Below, one piece after another: positions 1 to 8,685 of a DNA stretch of 64,000 nt. Below the pieces are notes generated by a model. The model was not told the origin of the DNA, searched no databases, and saw nothing but the letters and a program-made list of their open reading frames with translations. The position numbers and the translations under genes were made by a program. Each line of letters opens with the position of its first letter. Position 1 is the stretch's first letter. This DNA is from Terrimonas_A sp051954695 (GTDB lineage Bacteria > Bacteroidota > Bacteroidia > Chitinophagales > Chitinophagaceae), in NCBI GenBank assembly GCA_051954695.1, contig JBQCHL010000014.1:62001-126000 (forward strand), read 5' to 3'.

Positions 1-1
1 C

Positions 2-745
2 AGGACCACAATGGGGGAAGATGCAGCAAAGATGGCAGCAGACAGTATCAACCTCCTGTTAAAACAAAAAGAAACAGTAAACATCATTTTTGCCGCTGCT
101 GCTTCACAGAACGAGTTCCTTGAATCATTTATCAAACAGGATATTGACTGGCAGCGTGTACAGGCTTTCCACATGGATGAATACATTGGCCTGCCGGAAA
201 ATGATCCACAGCTCTTTGGTATCTTCCTGAAGAAAAGATTATTCGACAAAGTGCCTTTCCGCCAGGTATTTTACCTGAACGGCCAGGCAACTGACCACCA
301 GGCTGAATGTGAAAGGTATGCAGCGTTGCTGCGTGAGCACCCGGTAGATATTACCTGCATGGGTATTGGTGAGAACACGCATCTTGCTTTCAATGACCCG
401 CATGTTGCAGAGTTTAATGATCCCAAACTGGTTAAGATAGTTGACCTCGACGAAGCCTGCAAACAACAGCAGGTAAATGAAGGCTGCTTTGATAATATAG
501 GCCAGGTGCCTGTATATGCATTCACCCTTACGATTCCGGCACTTTTAAAAGCTGACCAGATCTTTTGCATGGTGCCTGGTGCTGCTAAAGCACAGGCTGT
601 TTATCACACGTTGAAAAGCGAAGTGACCGAGCAATATCCTTCCACCATACTAAGAAAACATGCAGGCGCGTATCTTTTCCTGGAAAAAGAAAGCGCTGCC
701 AAAATAATAGAAGAAGTAAAGAGATTGTCGACACTCAATTATTAA
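2..745 (+). CDS. Glucosamine-6-phosphate deaminase/isomerase-like protein (NagB family), 5' end cut by the window
   Basis: This is a NagB/6-phosphogluconolactonase-fold protein; the family deaminates and isomerises glucosamine-6-phosphate to fructose-6-phosphate in the cytoplasm. Counted from the ATG at 11, it has HMDEYIGL (residues 54-61) and GIGENTHLAFND (118-129), which match the two sugar-phosphate-binding loops; most relatives have Gly where this protein has Thr in GEN-T-H. The frame is open to the left edge and the ATG at 11 falls at the usual LG-x-x-AA N-terminal helix, so the true start is probably a few residues upstream. It leads a run of closely spaced genes with murQ and sugar permeases, which fits amino-sugar catabolism. 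It could be a paralogue with another sugar phosphate substrate. Confidence 0.8.
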   Translation, partial: RTTMGEDAAKMAADSINLLLKQKETVNIIFAAAASQNEFLESFIKQDIDWQRVQAFHMDEYIGLPENDPQLFGIFLKKRLFDKVPFRQVFYLNGQATDHQAECERYAALLREHPVDITCMGIGENTHLAFNDPHVAEFNDPKLVKIVDLDEACKQQQVNEGCFDNIGQVPVYAFTLTIPALLKADQIFCMVPGAAKAQAVYHTLKSEVTEQYPSTILRKHAGAYLFLEKESAAKIIEEVKRLSTLNY

Positions 746-762
746 TCTGAAAAATTATAATT

Positions 763-1671
763 ATGCCGGTAACAACAGTGAGTGATTTATCAAAAATCCA
801 TGGATTGGTATCAGATCTATTCCGCTGGCCCAGTTCTGCAGCAGAATGGGAGCAATACCGTCTTTCCAAAGAACAAGTGGATTTTTATAATGAATATGGG
901 TATGTCAGCAATATCAAGTTGCTCGACGAGTGGCAGATTGATAAGCTGAATGCGGAACTGGCACAAATCGTTGACCCCGATCATCCGGGAAATTCCCTCT
1001 TTTACCAGTTTGCTTCCAATGAATCATCCGATGTTAACACAGTACTTTTTCATGCATTGGGAGCCTGGCGCATCACCGAAGGGTTTCATGATATATTATG
1101 GAACCCGGCTTTTGTAATGGCTGCAAGCCAGTTGCTGGGCAATAAAGCCGTACGCTTCTGGCATGATCAGCTTTTCTGCAAGCCTGCACTGCATGGAGGC
1201 GTAGTGGCCTGGCACCAGGACTATTCATACTGGACACGTACTTCCCCGCTACAGCATCTTACCTGCTGGGTTGGGCTGGATGACGCTACTACTGAAAATG
1301 GATGTCTCTACTACGTACCGTACAGTCAGCATTGGGGCCTGCTCGATAAACCTGAACTGGCAGGGGATATGGAAGGATTGAAAGATTATCTGACAGAAGA
1401 ACAAAAGGCGGCTTTCAAACCCATCCCTATTGAATTGAAGAAAGGGCATGCCAGCTTTCATCATCCACTGATGGTTCATGGTTCTTATGCTAATAAATCG
1501 GAAAAGTCCCGCAGGGCTTTTGTGCTGAATGTGTTTGCAGACGGAACATTGTCCAATTCAGATGATGAATTATTGCCTACGACACCGGGCATTTCCAAAG
1601 GACAGAAAATGGAGGGGCAGTTCTATCCCTTATTGTTTGATCCTGCTGTTGAGAAAGTGTCTTTCAAATAG
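763..1671 (+). CDS. Phytanoyl-CoA dioxygenase (PhyH) family protein
   Basis: A 302-residue protein of the Fe(II)/2-oxoglutarate-dependent PhyH family. The metal-binding H-x-D is seen in AWHQDYSYW in the middle of the protein. The distal His lies in FHHPLMVHGSYAN and is followed by the 2-oxoglutarate-binding Arg in KSRRAF. No signal peptide is visible, so it is cytoplasmic. It starts 17 bp after the NagB-like gene and is followed by a TIM-barrel isomerase gene, so it is probably co-transcribed with the sugar operon. The substrate cannot be told from sequence; hydroxylation of a sugar- or lipid-linked compound is possible. Family call is strong, function unknown. Confidence 0.82.
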   Translation: MPVTTVSDLSKIHGLVSDLFRWPSSAAEWEQYRLSKEQVDFYNEYGYVSNIKLLDEWQIDKLNAELAQIVDPDHPGNSLFYQFASNESSDVNTVLFHALGAWRITEGFHDILWNPAFVMAASQLLGNKAVRFWHDQLFCKPALHGGVVAWHQDYSYWTRTSPLQHLTCWVGLDDATTENGCLYYVPYSQHWGLLDKPELAGDMEGLKDYLTEEQKAAFKPIPIELKKGHASFHHPLMVHGSYANKSEKSRRAFVLNVFADGTLSNSDDELLPTTPGISKGQKMEGQFYPLLFDPAVEKVSFK

Positions 1672-1722
1672 ATTTTGTATTTTGACTCTCTTTCAATATT
1701 GATCAGATAAAAGACTATTTGA

Positions 1723-2547
1723 ATGTATTTAGAAATTTTTTCCTTTTGCCCACGCTGGGGACAAACTCATCTTCCATGGGATGAATTTGCCAAGCGGGTA
1801 AAAGAGAGCGGGTATGATGGAGTGGAAACAGATGTGCCCGCAGATAAAAAAGAAAAGGATATTGTATTAAACGCGTTGGCTAAATACGGGTTAAAACTAG
1901 TGGCCCAGCATTGGGAAACAGTGGAACCGGATTTTGAGCAGCACCTGGAAGCATATAAAAAGCGGTTGGAAATTATGGCGGCCGCAAAACCGTTGCTGAT
2001 CAATTCCCAAACAGGTAAAGATTATTACACGCTGGAACAGAATGCCGCACTGATCGCTGAAGCAACAAGAACCGCCGTTTCAACAGGCATACCGGTATAT
2101 CATGAAACACACCGGGGCAAGTTCAGTTTTGCAGCACACATAACGGCAGAATATTTAAGACAATTGCCGGAATTGCTGTTGACACTCGATATTTCACATT
2201 GGGTAGCAGTAGCGGAAACCCTCCTGCAAGATCAGCAGGATGCAGTTGACGTGGCCATTTCCCGTACGCGACATTTTCATGCACGAGTGGGGCATACGCA
2301 GGGAGCACAGGTAAATGATCCACGCGCGCCTGAGTGGCAGGAAGCTTTGGACATGCATCTCCGGTGTTGGGACAAAGTATACAGCGCCAATAAACAGGCT
2401 GGGCAACCATTCCTGACATTCACTGCAGAGTTTGGGCCTTATCCTTATATGCCGCAACTGCCTTATACCAGGCAACCGGTAGTTGACCAATGGGAGATAA
2501 ACGCTTATATGAATGATTTACTGAAAAGCAGGTACAGAAAAGTTTAA
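1723..2547 (+). CDS. Sugar phosphate isomerase/epimerase family protein (xylose isomerase-like TIM barrel)
   Basis: A 274-residue AP-endonuclease-2/xylose-isomerase-like TIM barrel. Metal-ligand-type residues are seen in VYHETHRG (Glu and His), LTLDISHW (Asp, His), FHARVGHTQG (His) and TAEFGP (Glu), in the usual order along the barrel. There is no signal peptide. Such proteins act on keto-sugars or inositol derivatives, and often sit in sugar operons where their exact reaction is unproven. It lies between the PhyH gene and murQ, 5 bp before the latter, so a role in reworking the sugar taken up by the two downstream permeases is likely. Specific substrate unknown. Confidence 0.8.
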   Translation: MYLEIFSFCPRWGQTHLPWDEFAKRVKESGYDGVETDVPADKKEKDIVLNALAKYGLKLVAQHWETVEPDFEQHLEAYKKRLEIMAAAKPLLINSQTGKDYYTLEQNAALIAEATRTAVSTGIPVYHETHRGKFSFAAHITAEYLRQLPELLLTLDISHWVAVAETLLQDQQDAVDVAISRTRHFHARVGHTQGAQVNDPRAPEWQEALDMHLRCWDKVYSANKQAGQPFLTFTAEFGPYPYMPQLPYTRQPVVDQWEINAYMNDLLKSRYRKV

Positions 2548-2552
2548 AAATT

Positions 2553-3374
2553 ATGGGAGAGCAGAACCCGGGACGCAAGGTCACAGAATCACCTTCGGTT
2601 TACAGGCATATTGAAAAAATGTCTACGGCAGAAGTGTTGCAACATATCAATGAAGAAGATCAGAAAGTGGCATTGGCTGTACAAAAGGTGTTGCCATGCA
2701 TCGAAGCATTGATAAATGCAGCCGCACCCCGGTTGGCCTCAGGAGGACGCCTGTTTTATATGGGGGCCGGTACCAGTGGGAGACTGGGTGTGCTTGATGC
2801 AAGTGAATGCCCGCCCACTTATGGAGTGGATGCAGGCATGGTCAATGGCCTGATGGCAGGTGGAGACGCTGCCCTTCGCTTTGGAATTGAAGATGCAGAA
2901 GACAGTTATGAAACCGGCTGGAAGGACCTGCAGGATTATAAAGTGACAGATAAAGATTTCGTGATCGGTATTGCTGCCAGTGGCACCACTCCTTATGTGG
3001 TAGGTGCTTTACGGGAATGCAGGAAGAATGGCATTGCCACAGGTTGTATCGTTTGCAATCCTGATTCGCCTGTTGCAGAACATGCCGATTATCCGGTGGA
3101 AGTGATCGTAGGACCTGAATTCATTACCGGCAGCACGCGGATGAAAAGCGGCACTGCCCAGAAAATGGTGCTGAACATGATCTCCACTACCGTCATGATC
3201 CGCCTTGGCAAGGTGCATGACAACCGCATGGTGCATATGCAGATCAGCAATGAAAAACTGATCGACCGGGGCACACGCATGCTGATGGAAAAAACCGGTA
3301 TCAGGGATTATGAAGAAGCTAAAACGCAGTTGTTGAAATATGGAAGTGTTCACGCAGCAATGGAAAATAAATAA
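2553..3374 (+). CDS. murQ: N-acetylmuramic acid 6-phosphate etherase
   Basis: MurQ splits the lactyl ether of MurNAc-6-phosphate, giving GlcNAc-6-phosphate and D-lactate in peptidoglycan recycling. The SIS-domain signature is clear: YMGAGTSGRLGVLDASECPP with the catalytic Glu of ASEC, then GIAASGTTPYV and the conserved block GPEFITGSTRMKSGTAQK. The family N-terminus (Glu-x-x-Asn-Pro ... LSTAE-like, INEEDQKV) is present, so the ATG at 2553 is right. The protein is 273 residues, slightly shorter than the usual 300 or so, but ends in the normal LLKYGSVHAA helix. It starts 5 bp after the previous gene and 8 bp before the fucose-permease-type gene. This is the gene that best fixes the operon's theme as MurNAc/amino-sugar use. 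Confidence 0.95.
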   Translation: MGEQNPGRKVTESPSVYRHIEKMSTAEVLQHINEEDQKVALAVQKVLPCIEALINAAAPRLASGGRLFYMGAGTSGRLGVLDASECPPTYGVDAGMVNGLMAGGDAALRFGIEDAEDSYETGWKDLQDYKVTDKDFVIGIAASGTTPYVVGALRECRKNGIATGCIVCNPDSPVAEHADYPVEVIVGPEFITGSTRMKSGTAQKMVLNMISTTVMIRLGKVHDNRMVHMQISNEKLIDRGTRMLMEKTGIRDYEEAKTQLLKYGSVHAAMENK

Positions 3375-3382
3375 ACTGTATT

Positions 3383-4654
3383 ATGTCTGTATCCGCTAGT
3401 GTAAACCTGGAGCCGTCCGTGTCCAATCAATACACGAAGAATATCCTGATCATCGGGTCGTTCTTTTTCATCTTCGGCTTTGTAAGCTGGATCAATGCCA
3501 CATTGATCCCCTACCTGCGGATTGCCTGTGAACTGGAAGAATGGCAGGCGTATCTCGTAACATTTGCATTCTATATTTCTTATACAGTAATGGCTTTACC
3601 TGCTGGTCAGTTATTGCAACGCACAGGCATGGTGAAAGGAATGAGTGTCGGCCTTTGTGTAATGGCGGCTGGCAGTCTCATGTTTGTGCCTGCTGCACTG
3701 ACCCGGTCATATCTTCTCTTCCTGGTTGGTCTGTTTATAACAGGAGGGGGACTTACACTTTTGCAAACTGCCGTTAATCCTTATATCACGTTACTGGGTC
3801 CGCAGGAAACTGCTGCCCGCCGTATCAGCATCATGGGTATCTGCAATAAAACAGCAGGGATACTGGCACCGCTGATCATGGGAAGCATCATCCTGAAAAA
3901 TTCGGATGCATTGACTGCTGAACTTGCGCAGATGAGCGGTATGCAAAAGCTGGCAAGACTGGATGAACTTGCACAGGATGTGATCATTCCCTATTGTGTG
4001 CTGGCTGCTATATGGCTTGTCATTGCAGTTCTTATCCGCTATGCGCATTTGCCGGAAATAAAACCGGAAATACCTGCGGAAGAAACCGGCCGTATCAAAT
4101 CTGCTCCTGCCAGGAGCAATAACTTTCTATTAGGGTTCACTGCTATATTTTTTGCAGTAGGCGTGGAAGTGCTGGCTGGTGACACCATTGGTAATTATGG
4201 ATCTTATCATGGTATGGGGCTTGACACGGCAAAAACACTTGCTTCCTACACACTCACCTGTATGATGATCGGTTATCTTACCGGCATTATGCTTATACCC
4301 AGGATCATTTCACAACAGCAGGCATTTTATATTTCCTCATGTCTTGGTTTGGTCGTTTCTATGTTGATCCTCCTATTGCCGGGCATGGCTTCCGTTGTTT
4401 GTGTAGCATTGCTTGGATTGGCGAACGCCATGCTTTGGGCTGCAATATGGCCACAGGCTTTAAAAGGGTTACAGGGAAAAAAACTGGCAAAAGGTTCAGC
4501 CGTGCTGATCATGGGTATCGCAGGCGGGGCATTGCTGCCCTTAGTGTACGGCTGGCTGGCAAAAACATCCAATAATCAGTATGCTTACTGGATACTGATC
4601 CCTTCATACCTATTTCTTATTTATTATAGCATACTGGGAAAAAAAGATAAATAG
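3383..4654 (+). CDS. Sugar MFS transporter, FucP/glucose-galactose permease family
   Basis: A 423-residue, 12-TM major facilitator of the fucose/glucose-galactose symporter family. The N-terminal FFFIFGFVSWINATLIPYL is characteristic, as are the following LVTFAFYISYTVMALPAG and the TAVNPYITLLGP region of TM4. It probably imports a monosaccharide through the inner membrane by proton or sodium symport. Position directly after murQ (8 bp) and before a second MFS gene (5 bp) suggests uptake of MurNAc, GlcNAc or another product of the GH3 enzyme encoded downstream. Substrate is inferred from context only. Confidence 0.88.
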   Translation: MSVSASVNLEPSVSNQYTKNILIIGSFFFIFGFVSWINATLIPYLRIACELEEWQAYLVTFAFYISYTVMALPAGQLLQRTGMVKGMSVGLCVMAAGSLMFVPAALTRSYLLFLVGLFITGGGLTLLQTAVNPYITLLGPQETAARRISIMGICNKTAGILAPLIMGSIILKNSDALTAELAQMSGMQKLARLDELAQDVIIPYCVLAAIWLVIAVLIRYAHLPEIKPEIPAEETGRIKSAPARSNNFLLGFTAIFFAVGVEVLAGDTIGNYGSYHGMGLDTAKTLASYTLTCMMIGYLTGIMLIPRIISQQQAFYISSCLGLVVSMLILLLPGMASVVCVALLGLANAMLWAAIWPQALKGLQGKKLAKGSAVLIMGIAGGALLPLVYGWLAKTSNNQYAYWILIPSYLFLIYYSILGKKDK

Positions 4655-4659
4655 CCATC

Positions 4660-5964
4660 ATGTCAACGAATAACAATACAGCAGGACAGAGCAAACCAGG
4701 CAATTACCGTTGGGTAGTTTGCAGCCTTTTGTTCTTTGCCACTACCATCAATTATCTCGACCGGCAGGTGATGGGATACCTGAAACCTGTGCTGGAGGAA
4801 AAATTCCACTGGACTGAATCTGATTACAGTTATATCGTTGCAGCATTTACAGCCGCGTATGCATTTGGACTTTTAGTGTTTGGCCGCATCATCGATAAGA
4901 TCGGAAGTAAACTTGGTTACACCATTTCAATTACTATCTGGAGCGTTGCAGCCATGTTGCATGCATTGGTGAAAACAACTTTTGGTTTTGGTGCCGTGAG
5001 GGCCTTACTGGGATTAGGTGAATCAGGTAATTTCCCTTCGGCTGTAAAAACAGTTGTGTCATGGTTTCCCAAGAAAGAAAGGGCATTGGCTACAGGTTTT
5101 TTTGATTCCGGCTCCAATATCGGGGCCGTACTGGCCCCTGTGATCATTCCCTGGATACTTGGATTTTATGGATGGCAGGCCGCTTTTCTCATTACGGGAG
5201 CGATTGGTTTTTTATGGTTGATCGCCTGGCGTATTTTTTATGAAGTGCCTGAAAAGCAAAGACGGCTGTCTGAAGCAGAGCTGAATTATATTAAAAGTGA
5301 TAACGAAGAACAGGCTGAGAAAGGAGAGAATATTAAATGGGTTAAGCTATTTGGTTTAAAACAAACCTGGGCATTTATTATAGGAAAATTCTTTACCGAC
5401 CCTATCTGGTATTTTTTCATGTACTGGTTACCTTCTTATTTCTCCAGCACTTTTCATCTCGACTTAAAGAAACCCTCTCCGCCACTTATTATTATTTACA
5501 CTGCCGCAACGGTTGGTGCCATCGGTGGAGGATATCTTTCATCAAAGCTGATCAAGAAGGGATGGTTGGTGTATAAAGCAAGAAAGATGGCTTTGCTGGT
5601 GTCTGCATTAATGGTGTTGCCGATCATTGCAACAAGATATACGGATAATATGTGGGTAGTAGTGGGATTGCTTTGCCTGGCTATTGCTGGCAATGCAGCC
5701 TGGAGCGCTAATATCTTTACGATAGTATCGGATATGCTGCCATCCAAAGCAGTAAGCTCTGTAATCGGTATTGGTGGCATGGCTGGGGCAGTAGGTGGTG
5801 TGTTGTTCCCTCTTGGAGTAGGGGCTATACTGGATTACTATAAAGGAATAAATAATCTTACAGCAGGATATAATATCCTTTTCATATTCTGTGGGCTTTC
5901 TTTTTTGATCGCCTGGTTGCTGATACATTGGCTTACGCCAAAAATGGAACGGGCAGATTTTTAA
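4660..5964 (+). CDS. MFS transporter, anion:cation symporter family (hexuronate-transporter-like)
   Basis: A 434-residue 12-TM transporter. TM1 carries TTINYLDRQVMGYL, the hallmark of the ACS family (ExuT, GudP, DgoT), followed by FHWTESDYSYIVAAF and by RALLGLGESGNFPSAVKTV in TM4-5, the ACS signature. Members import hexuronates, glucarate, galactonate and similar acidic sugars. It follows the FucP-type permease by 5 bp. uxuA (mannonate dehydratase) lies two genes downstream, consistent with hexuronate-type uptake, but the substrate is not proven by sequence. Confidence 0.87.
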   Translation: MSTNNNTAGQSKPGNYRWVVCSLLFFATTINYLDRQVMGYLKPVLEEKFHWTESDYSYIVAAFTAAYAFGLLVFGRIIDKIGSKLGYTISITIWSVAAMLHALVKTTFGFGAVRALLGLGESGNFPSAVKTVVSWFPKKERALATGFFDSGSNIGAVLAPVIIPWILGFYGWQAAFLITGAIGFLWLIAWRIFYEVPEKQRRLSEAELNYIKSDNEEQAEKGENIKWVKLFGLKQTWAFIIGKFFTDPIWYFFMYWLPSYFSSTFHLDLKKPSPPLIIIYTAATVGAIGGGYLSSKLIKKGWLVYKARKMALLVSALMVLPIIATRYTDNMWVVVGLLCLAIAGNAAWSANIFTIVSDMLPSKAVSSVIGIGGMAGAVGGVLFPLGVGAILDYYKGINNLTAGYNILFIFCGLSFLIAWLLIHWLTPKMERADF

Positions 5965-5977
5965 CCTGCCTGATAAA

Positions 5978-6097
5978 ATAAAAGATATACGGATGAGATG
6001 AAGCATGATAAAACTTTTATTATTCTCTGCAAGAGAATGAAAGTTTTATCATGCAGAGTCCCATCCTGCCAAAAACGCATAAAAGATATACGGATGA
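5978..6097. repeat. 19-bp direct repeats bracketing a hairpin element
   Basis: The 19-mer ATAAAAGATATACGGATGA occurs exactly at 5978-5996 and 6079-6097, 101 bp apart. Between the copies is a long stem-loop: GCATGATAAAACTTT at 6003-6017 pairs with its complement at 6040-6054, with a second ATTCTC/GAGAAT stem inside. The second copy of the repeat includes the start codon of the GH3 gene. It looks like a short palindromic element inserted with duplication of the target, or a local duplication. Confidence 0.75.
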
Positions 6098-8490
6098 AAC
6101 AACTACTTACAGCAGTTGCCTGCTTTAGTGCGCTGACTGCATTTGCACAGCCTTCCACTATTTACAAAAAGGGCTGGATCGATTTTAATAAGAACGGACG
6201 TAAAGATGTTTTTGAAGATCCTGCCCAGCCCGTTGATAAGCGTGTCGAAGATCTCCTGTCGCAGATGAACCTGGACGAGAAGACCTGCCAGATGGCTACC
6301 CTGTATGGTTATGGCCGTGTGTTGAAAGATGAATTGCCCACTGCGCAATGGAAGAACAGTATCTGGAAAGATGGCATCGCCAATATCGACGAGCACCTCA
6401 ATAGCCTTCCTTTCAAACCTGAAGCACAATCGCAATATTCCTATCCTTTCAGCAAACATGCTGATGCGATCAACACCGTACAGAAATGGTTTGTTGAGCA
6501 AACACGATTGGGCATTCCCGTCGATTTTACCAATGAGGGGATACATGGCCTTACGCACGACAGGGCAACCTCGCTTCCTGCCCCCATATCCATTGGCGCA
6601 ACCTGGAATAAGCAATTAGTGAGGCAGGCGGGTGAGATAGTGGGCCGTGAAGCAAAAGCACTGGGTTATACCAATATTTATGCGCCTATTCTTGATCCGG
6701 CCCGTGACCAACGCTGGGGAAGAACAGTGGAGTGTTACGGAGAGGACCCTTTCCTGATCGCAGAACTTGGTAAGCAGATGACTCTTGGTATCCAAAGCCA
6801 GGGTGTGGCTGCCACTATCAAACACTTTGCTGTTTATAGCGTGCCCAAAGGCGGACGTGATGGTGAAGCAAGAACAGACCCGCATGTTGCACCAAGAGAA
6901 ATGCATCAATTATATCTCTATCCGTTCAAGCGCGTAATAAAAGAAGCTCATCCGCTTGGTGTAATGAGCAGCTACAACGACTGGGATGGCGTACCTGTTA
7001 CAGGCAGCCATTATTTTCTTACCGAATTATTGCGTGAACAGTATGGGTTTAACGGATATGTAGTGTCTGACAGTCGTGCTGTAGAGTATATTTTTGAAAA
7101 GCATCACGTGGCGGCAGATTTTAAAGAAGCTACCCGTCAGGCTGTTGAAGCAGGATTGAATGTGTGGACAAATTTTGATCCACCAGATGCCTATATCAAT
7201 AATATCCGTGAACTGGTAAAAGAAGGAAAGCTTTCCATTAATACAGTTGATGCACGGGTAAGGGATGTGCTACGGGTGAAATTCCTGGTTGGCTTATTCG
7301 ATCAGCCTTATGTAGCTGATCCAAAACAATCGGATAAACTTGTACACACAGCTACAGATGAAGCTTTTTCACAGGAGATAAACCGGCAATCGCTGGTGTT
7401 GCTCAAGAATAAAGACAATCTTTTACCACTCACCAAAACGGGATATAAGAACATCCTGGTAACAGGCCCCCTGGCTGATGCAACGAAATATACGATCAGC
7501 CGTTATGGTCCTTCCAATAATCCTGTAACCACGGTTTACAAAGGCATTAAAGACCTTCTCGGTAATCAGACTAATGTAGTGTACGAAAAAGGATGTGAGA
7601 TAACGAATGAAGGATGGCCCGAAACAGAGATCATTTACACGCCGCTCAGTAAAGAAGAGCAGAGTGGTATTGACAAAGCCGTAGCAGAAGCAAAAAAATC
7701 TGATATCATTATTGCTGTGTTGGGTGAAGACGAAAAAACTGTAGGCGAGGGGCTCTCACGCACTTCACTTGATTTGCCGGGCAGGCAGGAACAATTGCTG
7801 CAGGCTCTGTATGCGACCGGGAAGCCCGTAGTGCTGGTATTAGTTACCGGACAACCGCTGACCATCAACTGGGCAAATAAATATGTGCCTGGTATTTTAC
7901 TGGCAGGTTTTCCCGGCCCTTCTGCAGGGTCAGCAGTGGCAGAAACATTGTTCGGGGATTATAATCCAGGAGGTAAACTCTCTATGACTTATCCGAAATC
8001 AATTGGCCAGATAGAATTCAATTTTCCTTTTAAACCCGGTTCCCATGCCGACCAGCCTGCTAAAGGAAGGAATGGTGCGGGTTATACAAGTGCTAATGGT
8101 TCTTTGTATCCTTTTGGGTATGGACTTAGTTATACCAGCTTTGCTTATAGCAACCTGGTTGTAAACCCTGCCAGGCAGAATTCACAGGGTAATATTGAAG
8201 TAACGGTGGATGTGACCAATAATGGCAGCAGAAAAGGGGATGAAGTGGTGCAACTGTATATAAAAGACAAGATCAGCAGTGTGATCACATATGAAACACA
8301 ATTGAGAGGGTTCGAGAGGATTAGTTTGCAGCCGGGTGAAAAGAAGACGGTAAAATTCCTTTTGCAGCCGGATGATCTGGCCATACTGGATAAGGATATG
8401 AACTGGGCAGTGGAACCGGGAGAATTTGAAGTGAGGGTTGGTAGTTCATCAGAAGATATACGATTGAAGCAAAGCTTTTTTATTAATTAA
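6094..8490 (+). CDS. Glycoside hydrolase family 3 beta-glycosidase, secreted
   Basis: A 798-residue BglX-like GH3 enzyme. I start it at the ATG at 6094, because MKQLLTAVACFSALTAFAQ is a clean signal peptide; the longer frame from 5998 runs through a hairpin element. Domain order is the (beta/alpha)8 domain with GYVVSDSRAVEYI, whose SD carries the nucleophile Asp, then the alpha/beta sandwich (LVLLKNKDNLLPL; GLSRTSLDLPG), then a C-terminal fibronectin-III-like domain (YGLSYTSFAYSNL onward). It would release beta-linked glucose, xylose or a similar sugar in the periplasm or outside. It closes the operon that begins with the NagB-like gene. The exact specificity is not clear; NagZ is unlikely because that family is shorter. 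Confidence 0.9.
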   Translation: MKQLLTAVACFSALTAFAQPSTIYKKGWIDFNKNGRKDVFEDPAQPVDKRVEDLLSQMNLDEKTCQMATLYGYGRVLKDELPTAQWKNSIWKDGIANIDEHLNSLPFKPEAQSQYSYPFSKHADAINTVQKWFVEQTRLGIPVDFTNEGIHGLTHDRATSLPAPISIGATWNKQLVRQAGEIVGREAKALGYTNIYAPILDPARDQRWGRTVECYGEDPFLIAELGKQMTLGIQSQGVAATIKHFAVYSVPKGGRDGEARTDPHVAPREMHQLYLYPFKRVIKEAHPLGVMSSYNDWDGVPVTGSHYFLTELLREQYGFNGYVVSDSRAVEYIFEKHHVAADFKEATRQAVEAGLNVWTNFDPPDAYINNIRELVKEGKLSINTVDARVRDVLRVKFLVGLFDQPYVADPKQSDKLVHTATDEAFSQEINRQSLVLLKNKDNLLPLTKTGYKNILVTGPLADATKYTISRYGPSNNPVTTVYKGIKDLLGNQTNVVYEKGCEITNEGWPETEIIYTPLSKEEQSGIDKAVAEAKKSDIIIAVLGEDEKTVGEGLSRTSLDLPGRQEQLLQALYATGKPVVLVLVTGQPLTINWANKYVPGILLAGFPGPSAGSAVAETLFGDYNPGGKLSMTYPKSIGQIEFNFPFKPGSHADQPAKGRNGAGYTSANGSLYPFGYGLSYTSFAYSNLVVNPARQNSQGNIEVTVDVTNNGSRKGDEVVQLYIKDKISSVITYETQLRGFERISLQPGEKKTVKFLLQPDDLAILDKDMNWAVEPGEFEVRVGSSSEDIRLKQSFFIN

Positions 8491-8511
8491 TGCTTACTTA
8501 TTTGGAAGTGA

Positions 8512-8589
8512 GTATCGCCAGTGGCGCAAAGGATACGCAAAGAGCGCAACGTAGCGTACTTTGCGTATCCTTTGCGCCCTTTGCGATAC
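8512..8589. repeat. Long intergenic palindrome (20-bp perfect arms)
   Basis: GGCGCAAAGGATACGCAAAG at 8523-8542 is exactly complementary to 8559-8578, with a 16-nt loop. A further pair of arms, GTATCGC at 8512-8518 and GCGATAC at 8583-8589, extends the structure. It has no T-run, so it is not a classic terminator. It resembles the palindrome at 46830-46892 in its CTTTGCGT-type wording. Confidence 0.85.
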
Positions 8590-8596
8590 CTGACCG

Positions 8597-8616
8597 TTAC
8601 GGAAACGTTTTCGTAA
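8597..8616. promoter_or_regulatory. LacI/GalR-type operator-like palindrome upstream of uxuA
   Basis: TTACGGAAACGTTTTCGTAA is a 20-bp near-perfect palindrome with a central CG, the form bound by LacI/GalR-family repressors. It sits 70 bp upstream of the uxuA start and about 30 bp before a TACTTTTG -7-like box (8646-8653). A repressor responding to hexuronate or a sugar intermediate would fit; no LacI gene is in the window. Confidence 0.6.
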
Positions 8617-8645
8617 CAGTTTTACCCTTTTGAGCCTTTAATTTT

Positions 8646-8653
8646 TACTTTTG
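8646..8653 (+). promoter_or_regulatory. Bacteroidota -7 promoter box for uxuA
   Basis: TACTTTTG matches the TAnnTTTG -7 consensus of Bacteroidota, 33 bp before the uxuA ATG. A TTTG at 8629-8632 is closer than the usual 19-21 bp, so the -33 element is doubtful. Confidence 0.45.
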
Positions 8654-8685
8654 ATTTTTAGCTAATACGCAATTAATAAACCGAG

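Noticed and set aside
239..570. Minus-strand reading frames inside the NagB-like gene
   Set aside because: Their codon pattern follows the plus-strand gene and they have no recognisable protein features.
5998..6093. N-terminal extension of the GH3 protein
   Set aside because: The extra 32 codons run through an inverted-repeat element, and a clean signal peptide starts at 6094.
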